The notes beneath the pieces are model-generated. The model was not told the DNA's origin and did no database searches. It saw only the letters and a list, made by a program, of their open reading frames with translations. Both the position numbers and the translations under genes were made by a program. Shown one piece after another: positions 7,239 to 15,655 of a DNA stretch of 64,000 bases (the stretch's first letter is position 1; every line of letters begins with the position of its first letter). Source of the DNA: Desulfonema magnum (GTDB lineage Bacteria; Desulfobacterota; Desulfobacteria; Desulfobacterales; 4be13); assembly GCF_017377395.1 (NCBI RefSeq), contig NZ_CP061800.1:4175633-4239632 (forward strand). Reading direction: 5' to 3'.

Positions 7239-9677
7239 ATGAAACAACACATTTTTTTTCTCGGCGGACATGATGCTGAAATGTTGGAAATACGCAGCAT
7301 TCTCAAAGAAAAAGGGGAGCAGTTTTTTGATCATCACCTTTCCTGGGGAGCCTCGCTCTCTGCTTATGAAGAAGAATTAAAAACGCTCTCTGATGACAGC
7401 ATTCCTGTCTTCATCGAACTCAGACCCGATTGCCAATACCCAAAAAATACAATCCTTGTTGACCACCATAATGAGAAAGCCGGAAAAGACCGGAAAACCT
7501 CTATTGAGCAGGTTGCCGACCTTCTCTGTATCCCACTTGACAGATATCAGCAGCTGATCAGTGCGAACGATAAAGCCCATATCAGAGGGATGAAAGCCTT
7601 ACATGCTTCTGAAAAAGAAATCTCGGAGATCAGATATGCTGACAGAAAGGCCCAGGGAGTCACCGAAGATGACGAAAGACTTGCAGAGGCATCAGTGAAT
7701 AACCACCTTGAAAAAATCGGAAACAACGCTGTGATCATTGACAGCCTTACGAATAAAGTTTCCGCTGTTTTCGACAGGCTTTATGATCAGTACAGCCATG
7801 TCTTTGTATTCACACCTGACGGACAGATGAATTATTCTGGTAAGGGGGAGATGGTCTGCGGTCTTGTGAAAATGTATGAAGAAAAACAAAAGGACAAGTC
7901 ATCCAAAAATTTTTTTTGGGGCGGAGATATGCCGGAGTATGGTTACTTCGGAACCACCGAACCTTTGGATAAGGAGGAGATCAGAAAAATGGCAAACGAG
8001 ATGCAGGAAAGAATCATATCCCAGCATATTTTTATGTTTCCTTTCCGAATATCAAATCAGGGAGAAAAGGAAAACAGTCCGGCTGACATACGCAGCGTAT
8101 TTCATGAGTTTCGTAACTCAGGATGGAAATACAAATCTTATAATCCCACAGATTCAGCCGCCAATTACAATGAATATTTCTATTTCCATGAGTATATCCG
8201 CAAGGCAATATTTGAAACAAGAGCCAGCGGGAAAATTGAAGAATGTTTGGAAAAGGGTGCGGCCGAGGTCATCTCTTATTATTTTGAAAGGGAAACAGGC
8301 GAGGATTCGCAAATGGTCATTCATATAAAGGATGACCCTGACAATCCTGATACATTAGGCCCTTACAAACTCAGAATTGATCATCTGTCCCTCAGATTGT
8401 TTGAGACAGGAATCGGTATCATTTCCATAGAAGTGCTGAACCATGACTATGAAAAAATACAGGATGTTTTATGTATCAATGATTTTGGCAGGCGGTTATA
8501 TCCCCAATTTCTTGCTGAACCGGAGTTTGGCGACTTGAATCCGACAAAAGGCAGTTTCCTGGCTGACAGAATAGAATTTCAATGCAAAGATTTTCAGTCA
8601 GATGAAACCCTTTTGTTTGAAAATTATTTCAAACAAGAATTGCAAGTTGCTGAATATATGCGAAAATTGACAGGAATCCATTTCCTTGAAAAGTTTAAAT
8701 ATGTTCCCATATTAGATGACCGGATGTACACGGTCTGCTGGTATGGAAGTGACTGGTGGAGCAGAAAGCTTGCTGAAATGAATGAAGAGACCGGAGAATT
8801 CGCTTATAAATCTTCAGATGAATGGTACAAATTCATCTTTGTGGATGGCAAAAATGTGGGATGCGCTCCCGGAGAAATGAAGACAGAGCTTATAAAAAAG
8901 CATACTTATTCCAGATGGGCCTCAGGGGGAAGCTTTTTCGGCGTGACTCGTTACAGTCTGATGTGTCTGACTAATCAGGAATTCTTTGGTTCCAATATCA
9001 TCAGGACTCATATGCAAACCATGTACTGCCAAATTGCCGTCCTCCTTCTTGCCCAGCGGGCCTCCATCCTAAAATTTTCAACCGATGTGACAAAAATCAG
9101 CGGAGAAATAGAATCCTTTGTCAGATCAGATAAGGGGGAGAAATTCGAACCCATTGAGCAGGAGATAAAAAAACTCCATTCAGCCTATATCCGTTTTGTG
9201 AACAGGCTGTGGTTTACAGAAGTCACGCCCCAGGAGCAGGGCATAGAAATTTACACCATGGCCCTGAACGCAATGGGGTTAAAGGAGCAGACTGAGGAAC
9301 TCAGAGATGAAATAAGAGAATTGTATGAGTTTGCAAAAACAGAAGAGGATGCCAAAATAAACAAGAGACTGAGCATCCTGAACACAATTATATTCTTTTT
9401 CATGCCTGCCACGCTCATTGTTGCCTTGTCTGATTTTATCATCGGATTTCTGCCAGATGGGGGAGGCAGCAAAGGAAGGTGGATCGCCGGCTTGTTTATT
9501 TTTCTCATGATCGCTCTGAGCGGATATGCTGCATCTCGAAAACTTCTGGAAGCAGATTATGAGGATGAAATTGAGAAGCTGATCAGACCTCGTACCTTTT
9601 TTGACATATTGTCCCAGTTCTCGGTTTTCATACCTCTTTTGCTGGCATTATGGTTAATTATTGAGATAATTTTCTAA
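7239..9677 (+). CDS. DHH phosphodiesterase (NrN-like) - CorA fusion, type III CRISPR effector
   Basis: An 812-residue protein. The N-terminal third resembles a DHH-family phosphodiesterase: ILVDHHNEK at residues 72-80 carries the DHH triad, and a glycine-rich segment FFWGGDMPEYGYFG (about 225-238) is DHHA1-like. From about residue 260 on (MFPFRISNQ, NEYFYFHEYIRKAI) it resembles CRISPR-associated CorA proteins: a soluble domain, a long helix (about 660-710) and C-terminal membrane helices near 712-736, 746-763 and 790-811. The CorA GMN pore motif is absent (LSDFIIGF stands there). In known type III systems CorA is a membrane effector opened by SAM-AMP, and NrN (DHH) degrades that messenger; here both appear in one chain. 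The gene is 541 bp upstream of cas10, same strand, with a family A element between them. The domain calls rest on motifs only. Confidence 0.75.
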   Translation: MKQHIFFLGGHDAEMLEIRSILKEKGEQFFDHHLSWGASLSAYEEELKTLSDDSIPVFIELRPDCQYPKNTILVDHHNEKAGKDRKTSIEQVADLLCIPLDRYQQLISANDKAHIRGMKALHASEKEISEIRYADRKAQGVTEDDERLAEASVNNHLEKIGNNAVIIDSLTNKVSAVFDRLYDQYSHVFVFTPDGQMNYSGKGEMVCGLVKMYEEKQKDKSSKNFFWGGDMPEYGYFGTTEPLDKEEIRKMANEMQERIISQHIFMFPFRISNQGEKENSPADIRSVFHEFRNSGWKYKSYNPTDSAANYNEYFYFHEYIRKAIFETRASGKIEECLEKGAAEVISYYFERETGEDSQMVIHIKDDPDNPDTLGPYKLRIDHLSLRLFETGIGIISIEVLNHDYEKIQDVLCINDFGRRLYPQFLAEPEFGDLNPTKGSFLADRIEFQCKDFQSDETLLFENYFKQELQVAEYMRKLTGIHFLEKFKYVPILDDRMYTVCWYGSDWWSRKLAEMNEETGEFAYKSSDEWYKFIFVDGKNVGCAPGEMKTELIKKHTYSRWASGGSFFGVTRYSLMCLTNQEFFGSNIIRTHMQTMYCQIAVLLLAQRASILKFSTDVTKISGEIESFVRSDKGEKFEPIEQEIKKLHSAYIRFVNRLWFTEVTPQEQGIEIYTMALNAMGLKEQTEELRDEIRELYEFAKTEEDAKINKRLSILNTIIFFFMPATLIVALSDFIIGFLPDGGGSKGRWIAGLFIFLMIALSGYAASRKLLEADYEDEIEKLIRPRTFFDILSQFSVFIPLLLALWLIIEIIF

Positions 9678-9680
9678 CTC

Positions 9681-9722
9681 GTCAGTCGTCAGTTGTCGGT
9701 TGTCAGTTGTCGGTTGTCAGTT
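9681..9722. repeat. Heptanucleotide array, 6 units of GTCRGTY
   Basis: Six units alternate between GTCAGTT and GTCGGTT (the first is GTCAGTC), starting four bases after the stop of the CorA fusion gene. Same period as the other arrays in the window but an unrelated unit sequence. Confidence 0.9.
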
Positions 9723-9775
9723 GTAAAATATTTTGACAACTGTCTGAAATTAAGTACCTGACCAAAAATTTTTTC

Positions 9776-9958
9776 TGATTATAACGGATTTCGGGGGACC
9801 CGGAATATGACAGCGGATAGGAGGATGAAACAGATATGTCCGTCCGGCACCGGACCGGGAACATGGCGTCGGACGGGCGGACGGGACGGAAATCCGGTTA
9901 ATCCCGAAATCCGCTGTCATATCATTCTGACCGGCCTCCCCCGAATCCGTTATAATCA
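9776..9958. mobile_element. Family A MITE-like element
   Basis: A 183-bp element with terminal inverted repeats TGATTATAACGGATTTCGGG and its near-complement ending CGAATCCGTTATAATCA. The interior is GC-rich, with its own inverted text (GGATTTCGGGG...CCCCGAATCC, ATGACAGCGGAT...ATCCGCTGTCAT). It has no coding capacity and sits between the CorA fusion gene and cas10. Confidence 0.75.
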
Positions 9959-10080
9959 GAGTTTTTTATATTCAACCAGCCAACAGGAGGCCAGAAGGTA
10001 GCAAATTGCTACCTCCGAATACTCTCTTTACCCTATTGATCTGTTTCCATTATTGCTCTATGCAAGTGGATGGACTTTAT

Positions 10081-10190
10081 GAACAAGAACAGAGAAAGGG
10101 GATAAGAAAGGGAATTTTTTTTCCTTTTCTTATCCTCTTTCCTTGTTCTTCTTGCTAAAAAAGAACAGGGAAAGGGGATAAGAAGGGGAA
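10081..10190. repeat. Family G long hairpin upstream of cas10
   Basis: The left arm (AAGAACAGAGAAAGGGGATA, then AGAAAGGGAA) pairs with a right arm TTCCTTTTCTTATCCTCTTTC then CTTGTTCTT. A second left arm follows at 10161-10189. It is the first of four copies, all confined to gaps of the cas operon, and ends 28 bp before the cas10 ATG. Confidence 0.85.
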
Positions 10191-10218
10191 AACAACAATA
10201 AACCAAAGAGGAAGCGGA

Positions 10219-11880
10219 ATGGCAAAATATTACCTGCGGATGGAAGCGGTAAATCTTTACGCTTTCATAGGGGATACTTATGATTTAAGCACTATCCGGG
10301 GCGGGGGATTGCTGTTGCTGGAATCTGCCAAACAGGTTCAAACTAAATTCAGTTCTGCCCTCACAGTCATCAGCACAGGCGCATCTATCGGCTTTTTTTC
10401 GTTTGAAGCGGAAGATGATGCCAACGCTGAGGCTTTGCGGCGAAATGTTGCGGAATTTTTAAGAAATGATGAAAATTTGCAACATGCCACTTTTGTGGTG
10501 GATTTTGAAAAGGCTGACAAAGATTTTCTTCAGACAAGGGAAATGGTGCTGGCAAAAAATCGCTGGCGACAGTTCCAGCAGCCCACGGTGGTCATTCCAG
10601 AGCCAAATGAGCATATGGATCACTTCTGCCCTTTGGATAAGGTGCGTCCCGGGACGGAAAAATCTAAAGTCAAGGGTAAGGAAGAAATTATTTCCAAATC
10701 TGTGGCACAACGTCGCAGTCATGGCATAGATCAGAAAAAGAGGGATTTTTATATTTCAGAAATTGGTGAATTCTGCGGAAGTGCCATAACCGCCGATTTT
10801 GTAAGTAATCTGGAATCTCTGACAGATGACACGGAACAGGGCAATCTGCATCACAAGATGGCTGTGATTTATCTGGATGGCAACGGTTTCACCAAAATCA
10901 GGAACAAATACTGCAACGACGAAAATACACTCAGACAGTTTGACATACAGCTCAGAGGGTTTCGGGCGGATGCTTTGAAAGCCCTGCTGGACAGGATGGA
11001 TGACGGCAGCTACCGGGATAAAGATGAACGCTACAGGCTGGAAACCCTGCTCTGGGGAGGGGATGAACTGATCTGGGTCGTTCCGGCCTGGAAAGGATGG
11101 AATGTGCTGGACTGTTTTTACACAGCTTCCGCTTCCTGGGAATTTGCAGGCCAGAGGCTGACCCACGCGGGTGCCATGGTCTTTTGTCATCATAAGGCAC
11201 CGATTCACCGGATCACCCACTTATGTCAGGACCTGGCAGACTCGGCCAAGGCAGCAACCTATTTCAAATTAACCAGACAATCTTTCAGCGCGCTGAAAAA
11301 AGAGGGGTTTCCTGACCTTATTGAGAAGCTGACCAGCTTGAGAGATACGGTGTATGAAGGTAAGGCGGACTTGATATATGCGTTAAGCAGAACACTGGAA
11401 AAAGATCAGTTTGATCAGCATAACGCTCTGATTTTGAAACATGCTGAAAAAGCAGCAGGCAGAGAACAGAACCTGTTCCAATATCTGGTTCTGGAATCCT
11501 TTGATCATATTGGCAGTGACCTGGAAACTTACCGAAACCTCCAATGTCCCATCCCCTGGAAGATTTCATTCAGCGGGGAGGACATGGCGGACATGGCGGA
11601 TAATATCCGTGCGCTCAAGGCGGATTTTCCCCGGGGCCAGATTTACAAAGCAGTTCATTCTGCCCTGTTTTCAGTAAAAGAAAACCAGGAACAGGCATCT
11701 TATTATGATCAGTTTGAGGAACGCCTGAAACAAATTTTACCTGAAGAGGTTTTTAATAAGGCAGAAAAGCTGATTTCCGGCGGTTATTTCGGAACCAGTC
11801 CCGGTGCATGGCTGCATCTGGCCGAACTTTGGGACTATATCCCTGAGGAGGAAAAGCATTATGAAGGAAGTAACGCTTAG
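10219..11880 (+). CDS. cas10: Compact Cas10 (second-palm-domain protein, no HD domain)
   Basis: A 553-residue Cas10-like protein, much shorter than the usual 750-1000. The first palm-like region contains IRGGGLLLLES (residues 26-36). The second palm has AVIYLDGNGF (215-224), matching the metal-binding first strand, and WGGDELIWV (279-287) in place of the Cas10 GGDD. HAGAMVFCHHKAPI (316-329) and LADSAKAA (339-346) are typical of the strand and helix that follow in Cas10. There is no N-terminal HD nuclease, so collateral ssDNA cleavage is not expected. GGDE-type catalytic residues suggest that a nucleotide messenger can still be made. The RBS (AAAGAGGA) is good, and the gene overlaps the next one by 20 bp. 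In context this is the signalling subunit feeding the CorA effector upstream. Confidence 0.85.
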   Translation: MAKYYLRMEAVNLYAFIGDTYDLSTIRGGGLLLLESAKQVQTKFSSALTVISTGASIGFFSFEAEDDANAEALRRNVAEFLRNDENLQHATFVVDFEKADKDFLQTREMVLAKNRWRQFQQPTVVIPEPNEHMDHFCPLDKVRPGTEKSKVKGKEEIISKSVAQRRSHGIDQKKRDFYISEIGEFCGSAITADFVSNLESLTDDTEQGNLHHKMAVIYLDGNGFTKIRNKYCNDENTLRQFDIQLRGFRADALKALLDRMDDGSYRDKDERYRLETLLWGGDELIWVVPAWKGWNVLDCFYTASASWEFAGQRLTHAGAMVFCHHKAPIHRITHLCQDLADSAKAATYFKLTRQSFSALKKEGFPDLIEKLTSLRDTVYEGKADLIYALSRTLEKDQFDQHNALILKHAEKAAGREQNLFQYLVLESFDHIGSDLETYRNLQCPIPWKISFSGEDMADMADNIRALKADFPRGQIYKAVHSALFSVKENQEQASYYDQFEERLKQILPEEVFNKAEKLISGGYFGTSPGAWLHLAELWDYIPEEEKHYEGSNA

Positions 11881-13630
11881 TGTGATCCTGACGTTAAAAG
11901 GGCCGGTCATTGCCGGTTCTTCTGCCGCGGGGGCATTCGGCATTGATCTGCCCTTTGCCAAAACCGGATCAGGCGAACTTTATCTGCCGGGAACCCATGT
12001 CAAAGGCCGTCTGAGAGAAAGTATCGAGGCGATTCAGTCTGCTCTGGAACTTTCTGAGGATGAGATTGAGGAATGGCTCGGACAAGGCTCCTCTGAATAT
12101 AATCGGCCCAAACGGGGACGTCTTATTTTTGAGGATTTTGTCACTCTCACGAAGGATGGGAAAGGCATTCGCACCAGAATCCGCATGGACCCGGAAAGAG
12201 GAGCCGTCAGAAAAGGGGCATATCTGGTGATCGAATCGCCGTTTAAAAGCGGAGAGATGGTTGAATTTAAAGGCCGTATTCGCTTTTTTTGTGAGAATGA
12301 CGGTGAATTTTCAAAGATAAAGACGATCATTCATAAGGGCCTGCGCTGGATACCCGCACTCGGAGGCCAGCGGAGCGCAGGCTTTGGCTGTCTCACACAT
12401 GTGAAGCTTGAGAAGGAATCCGAAACCCTCATTCCCGAAATCGTGACGCCTCGCACTTCGTGCGAGGCATTGAACCTGAAACTTTTTCCCAAGTCTCCTT
12501 TTTGCATTGCCATACCCAGGAAAGCGGAAAATCTTTTTGAATCTGATTCTGTCATTTCCGGAGGGGCCATCAAAGGCAGCATTGCCAACACGCTCAACCG
12601 CATTCTTGGAAAACCACTGAATGAGGAAATAGATGATTCCCTGCCCCCGCCATGGACAGAACTGGGCCGGTATTTCTCGGACATCCGCTTTGACCATGGG
12701 TTTCCATCTTCCGAGGAAGGAGGTCGTCCCACGCATTACCCGCTTTCCACGGTCAGAACGCAGAAAGATGAAGAATCAGATAAGGCCGAAACTCACGACG
12801 TGATTTTCTGGTCCGGTCCGAGGCTGATTCATGGAAAAGCCCCTGTGTTTTCAACAGACTGGAAAGGGAAAGATTTTGAAGCCGTGGAGAGTGAGTTCAG
12901 GTGGGGAAAGCGGCCGAACACGATTTTACGGGTCAGAACCGCAATGGATAAGGACAAACGCCGGTCAGACGAAGGAAAGCTTTTTGCTTATGAAATGATC
13001 AATCCGGAGGGTTTTGTGTGGCACACCCGGGCGAATCTCACAAAAGTTCCTGAAAAGGAAAGGGTCAACGTCCGTTCCCAGTTGGAGACACTGCTCACGG
13101 AATTCGGAATCAGATATCTGGGAAAGACCAAAGCAGATGTGGAAGTCATTGTCTCTCCGGCTGAGAAACAGACCGTTCCTGATCCTGCAAAAGAGAATCT
13201 CTGGGTGATCACGCTTCAGACACCCGCACTCATGACTGAGCCGAAAACTTCGCTCAATGAGGCTTTGGTGAATTCTGAGATTTTGTTTAAGGAATATAAT
13301 GCGTTCTGGAAAGAGATTTCCGACAACACACTGACGCTGATCCGTTTTTTTGCCGAGCAGAAACTTATGGGCGGTTATCTTCATTACCGATTTCAATCCG
13401 GCAGGCCCTACAATCCGTTTTTGCTCACTTCGGAAAAGAGTGTGTTTCTCCTGAAGTCAGATGAGGGAAAACCGTGGAAAGAGACAAAAAAACTTTTCAA
13501 AGACTGGCTTTCTCTGGGGCTTCCGCTACCAAAGTGGGCTTTGAAAAAGTACGGTGGCGAGGACGGCATTTCCTGGAAAAATTGTCCGTTTGTTCGGGAA
13601 AACGGTTTTGGGGAAATCACCTTGGGATAA
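11861..13630 (+). CDS. Cas7-Csx10 (Cas5-like) RAMP fusion
   Basis: A 589-residue protein with two RAMP parts. Residues 1-185 are Cas7/Csm3-like: SGELYLPGTHVKGRLRES (37-54), RIRMDPERGAV (106-116) and a glycine loop ALGGQRSAGFGCL (166-178). Residues about 205-589 resemble Csx10, the Cas5-like subunit of type III-D: VISGGAIKGSIANTL (231-245), ILRVRTAMDK (355-364), GKLFAYEMINPEGFVW (372-387) and a C-terminal YNPFLLTSEKSVFLLK (517-532). The ATG at 11861, with GAGGAGG 9 bp upstream, is preferred over an upstream in-frame ATG at 11804. It overlaps cas10 by 20 bp, implying translational coupling. The domain order Cas7 then Cas5 is that of the fused subunit in III-Dv complexes, where Cas11 is also fused; no Cas11 part is recognisable here. 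Confidence 0.75.
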   Translation: MKEVTLSVILTLKGPVIAGSSAAGAFGIDLPFAKTGSGELYLPGTHVKGRLRESIEAIQSALELSEDEIEEWLGQGSSEYNRPKRGRLIFEDFVTLTKDGKGIRTRIRMDPERGAVRKGAYLVIESPFKSGEMVEFKGRIRFFCENDGEFSKIKTIIHKGLRWIPALGGQRSAGFGCLTHVKLEKESETLIPEIVTPRTSCEALNLKLFPKSPFCIAIPRKAENLFESDSVISGGAIKGSIANTLNRILGKPLNEEIDDSLPPPWTELGRYFSDIRFDHGFPSSEEGGRPTHYPLSTVRTQKDEESDKAETHDVIFWSGPRLIHGKAPVFSTDWKGKDFEAVESEFRWGKRPNTILRVRTAMDKDKRRSDEGKLFAYEMINPEGFVWHTRANLTKVPEKERVNVRSQLETLLTEFGIRYLGKTKADVEVIVSPAEKQTVPDPAKENLWVITLQTPALMTEPKTSLNEALVNSEILFKEYNAFWKEISDNTLTLIRFFAEQKLMGGYLHYRFQSGRPYNPFLLTSEKSVFLLKSDEGKPWKETKKLFKDWLSLGLPLPKWALKKYGGEDGISWKNCPFVRENGFGEITLG

Positions 13631-13686
13631 TTGAGAATTGAGAATTGAGAATTGAGAATTGAGAATTGAGAATTGAGAATTGACAA
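13631..13686. repeat. Heptanucleotide array, 8 units of TTGAGAA
   Basis: Seven perfect TTGAGAA units plus one TTGACAA begin at the base after the stop codon of the Cas7-Csx10 gene. The same unit reappears in short form (GAGAATTGATAATTGAT) at the ends of the CRISPR leader modules. Confidence 0.95.
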
Positions 13687-13754
13687 TTTCCTGATTCTAA
13701 TGGATTTTGCTGACAGGCTGGCTCGAATGACAGCAATCTGTGCGCTGATACATA

Positions 13755-13858
13755 AAGTACAAGGAAAGAGGATAAGAAAGGGAAGAGGATAAGAAAGGGA
13801 AGAGGATAAGAAAGGGAAGATGCATTTTCCCTTTCTTATCCTCTTTCCTTGTACTTTT
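13755..13858. repeat. Family G long hairpin between Cas7-Csx10 and the double Cas7
   Basis: The left arm AAAGTACAAGGAAAGAGGAT, with the inner AGGATAAGAAAGGGA part repeated three times at a 17-bp period, pairs with the right arm ATCCTCTTTCCTTGTACTTT. Both arms carry GTAC where the other copies have GAAC/GTTC, a compensated change. Confidence 0.9.
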
Positions 13859-13931
13859 GGAGGCATAACGGATCAAAAATCCTTTAGATTCAGACAATTT
13901 CTGTGTCTGATAGCTGATAGCTGGGGGAATA

Positions 13932-15497
13932 ATGGAACGCTTAACTTATGTTCGATATCGCATTGACGGAATATTGAGGGCAATGACACCGCTTCATGTT
14001 GGTTCGGGAGCGGAAAGAGATGCTGTGATTGACGATGAAAAAGTAAAAGTATCGGAGGTGGTCAAAGACAGTAAAAGCTTTCCCTGTCTGCCTGCAAGCA
14101 CGCTCAAGGGAAAGCTTCGTTCTGCTGCTGACCGGTTCTCAAATGAGAAGGCTCTGACTCGTGAACTTTTTGGAACCGGAGAAAAAGATCAGGAGGTCGG
14201 CGCGCGTCTGTTATTTCAGGATGCTTTGCTGGACAGGGATTTATCAGAGATTCCGCCGCTTTTTGAAATGCCGCTTGAAAACGGAAATTTCCCGCTTTAC
14301 TGGGATGCCTCCTGTTTCACTTATATTTCAACGGGTACGGCTTTAAACCGAGTAACCCGCACTGTGGAGAAGCATAAGCTTTTTTATCATGAAACCGTGC
14401 CTTCGGGTGCTGTGTTCCGGGTGAGTATTTTCGGGGAGGGACTTACGCATGAAGAACTGGCGTTTCTGCTGAAACTGCTTGAAGGGTTTAAGGGAGAACA
14501 CGGAATATGCCTGGGCGGAGAAACAGCTCATGGTTTCGGACAGATGCAATGGGAACACCCGGAAGTGAGCGGCGTGACCAGCGAGGATGAACTCCGGGAA
14601 TGGCTCAACGGGACAGCCACAGGATTTGAGGGGTTTCCGAAAATTTCCGGAGAAAGGTTAAAACACATCCAGGATAAAATCAGCCTGTCCGCTCCGGTTT
14701 CGCGGGATGTCCTGTCTTTGGAACTTAAACTTTGTTTTGACGGTCCCTTTATGGTGAATGATCCGTCCCAGGCTTATAAAGCTGATGACGGGGGCCTGAG
14801 TCATACTTATCTCAGAAATGAGAAAAATCAGATTGTGCTTCGCTCCAGGTCTTTTCACGGGGCATTGAGAAATCAGGCCGAGCGGATCATCCGCACGGTT
14901 GCCCCGGAGGAACTCAGAGCAAAAAAAGCCTGCTATATTGAGGACCATAAGACATCCTGCCCCCCAATTCATAAAAAAGAGCAGACAGAGAATCTCTGCA
15001 TGGCGTGCCGTCTGTTTGGCGGAAACGGATGGCGTTCTCCCATCATGATTTCTGATTTTCTGCCTGTGCCCAACGGACACGGAGAAGAATGTGAACAGGA
15101 TTTTGTGGCAATAGACCGATATACCGGCGGCGCGGCAGATCGGAAAAAATTCAAAGCCTGTTATCGTTTCGGCCCCATACTCAAAGGCAGGCTCAGGATA
15201 GATTTGAGCCGCGTCGGCCCCGTCCATGTCGGTGTTCTGGCGCTTGCCTTGCGTGATCTCCTCGAAGGCGATATGTTCATGGGGTTTGGCAGGAGCAAGG
15301 GCTTGGGAGCCTGCCGGGGAAAGATTACGGAAATAAATTTGCCTCAGCATTATCCGGAATGGATGAAAAAATTTATGTCATCCTCTGAAAACTGGGAACA
15401 ACTGGCTCAGACCGAGCTGCCGATGAACCCTTTGCAAACTGAGCTTCTGGAACATCTGGTGGCGGACTTTAACGAAGCAGTCAGTATTGAGGCATAA
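13932..15497 (+). CDS. Double Cas7 (Csm3-like) RAMP protein
   Basis: A 521-residue protein with two tandem Cas7/Csm3-like domains. Domain 1 (about 8-210) has TPLHVGSGAERDAVIDDEKV (19-38), LPASTLKGKLRSAADR (53-68), RVTRTVEKHKLFYHETVPSG (140-159) and the glycine loop ETAHGFGQM (197-205). Domain 2 (about 240-480) has FHGALRNQAERII, a cysteine motif CMACRLFGGNGWRSPIMISD, DRYTGGAADRKKF and the loop FMGFGRSKGLGACRGK. Asp-rich loops before the first LPASTLKG and in DPSQAYKADDGG are where Csm3 carries its RNA-cleaving aspartate, so target cleavage is plausible. It is equivalent to the Cas7-2x subunit of III-Dv complexes. The RBS is GGGG, 5 bp before ATG. Confidence 0.85.
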   Translation: MERLTYVRYRIDGILRAMTPLHVGSGAERDAVIDDEKVKVSEVVKDSKSFPCLPASTLKGKLRSAADRFSNEKALTRELFGTGEKDQEVGARLLFQDALLDRDLSEIPPLFEMPLENGNFPLYWDASCFTYISTGTALNRVTRTVEKHKLFYHETVPSGAVFRVSIFGEGLTHEELAFLLKLLEGFKGEHGICLGGETAHGFGQMQWEHPEVSGVTSEDELREWLNGTATGFEGFPKISGERLKHIQDKISLSAPVSRDVLSLELKLCFDGPFMVNDPSQAYKADDGGLSHTYLRNEKNQIVLRSRSFHGALRNQAERIIRTVAPEELRAKKACYIEDHKTSCPPIHKKEQTENLCMACRLFGGNGWRSPIMISDFLPVPNGHGEECEQDFVAIDRYTGGAADRKKFKACYRFGPILKGRLRIDLSRVGPVHVGVLALALRDLLEGDMFMGFGRSKGLGACRGKITEINLPQHYPEWMKKFMSSSENWEQLAQTELPMNPLQTELLEHLVADFNEAVSIEA

Positions 15498-15524
15498 TCA
15501 GCAGATGGAAAATTCAGACTCATG

Positions 15525-15612
15525 CTCGTTCCCATGCTTCGCGTGGGAACGAGATTCCGGAGTGCAAAAATTTTATTTTTGCACTTGCGAAAATAAAATT
15601 TTCGCACTCCGG
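15525..15612. repeat. Two adjacent hairpins between RAMP genes
   Basis: The first hairpin, CTCGTTCCCA / TGGGAACGAG (15525-15553), recurs at about 41910. The second (15557-15612) has arms GGAGTGCAAAAATTTTATTT and its near-complement and belongs to the GGAGTGC family found at 39015, in the 242-bp satellite and in the 61-bp repeats. They lie in the gap between the double Cas7 and the TIGR03986-like gene and could attenuate read-through. Confidence 0.75.
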
Positions 15613-15655
15613 ATAATGTTACGTTTCAATACCTTTCTGTTAAGGAGTGAGAGAT

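Noticed and set aside
11804..11860. Upstream ATG start for the Cas7-Csx10 gene
   Set aside because: It overlaps cas10 by 77 bp, has no RBS and adds residues without family match, whereas ATG at 11861 has GAGGAGG.
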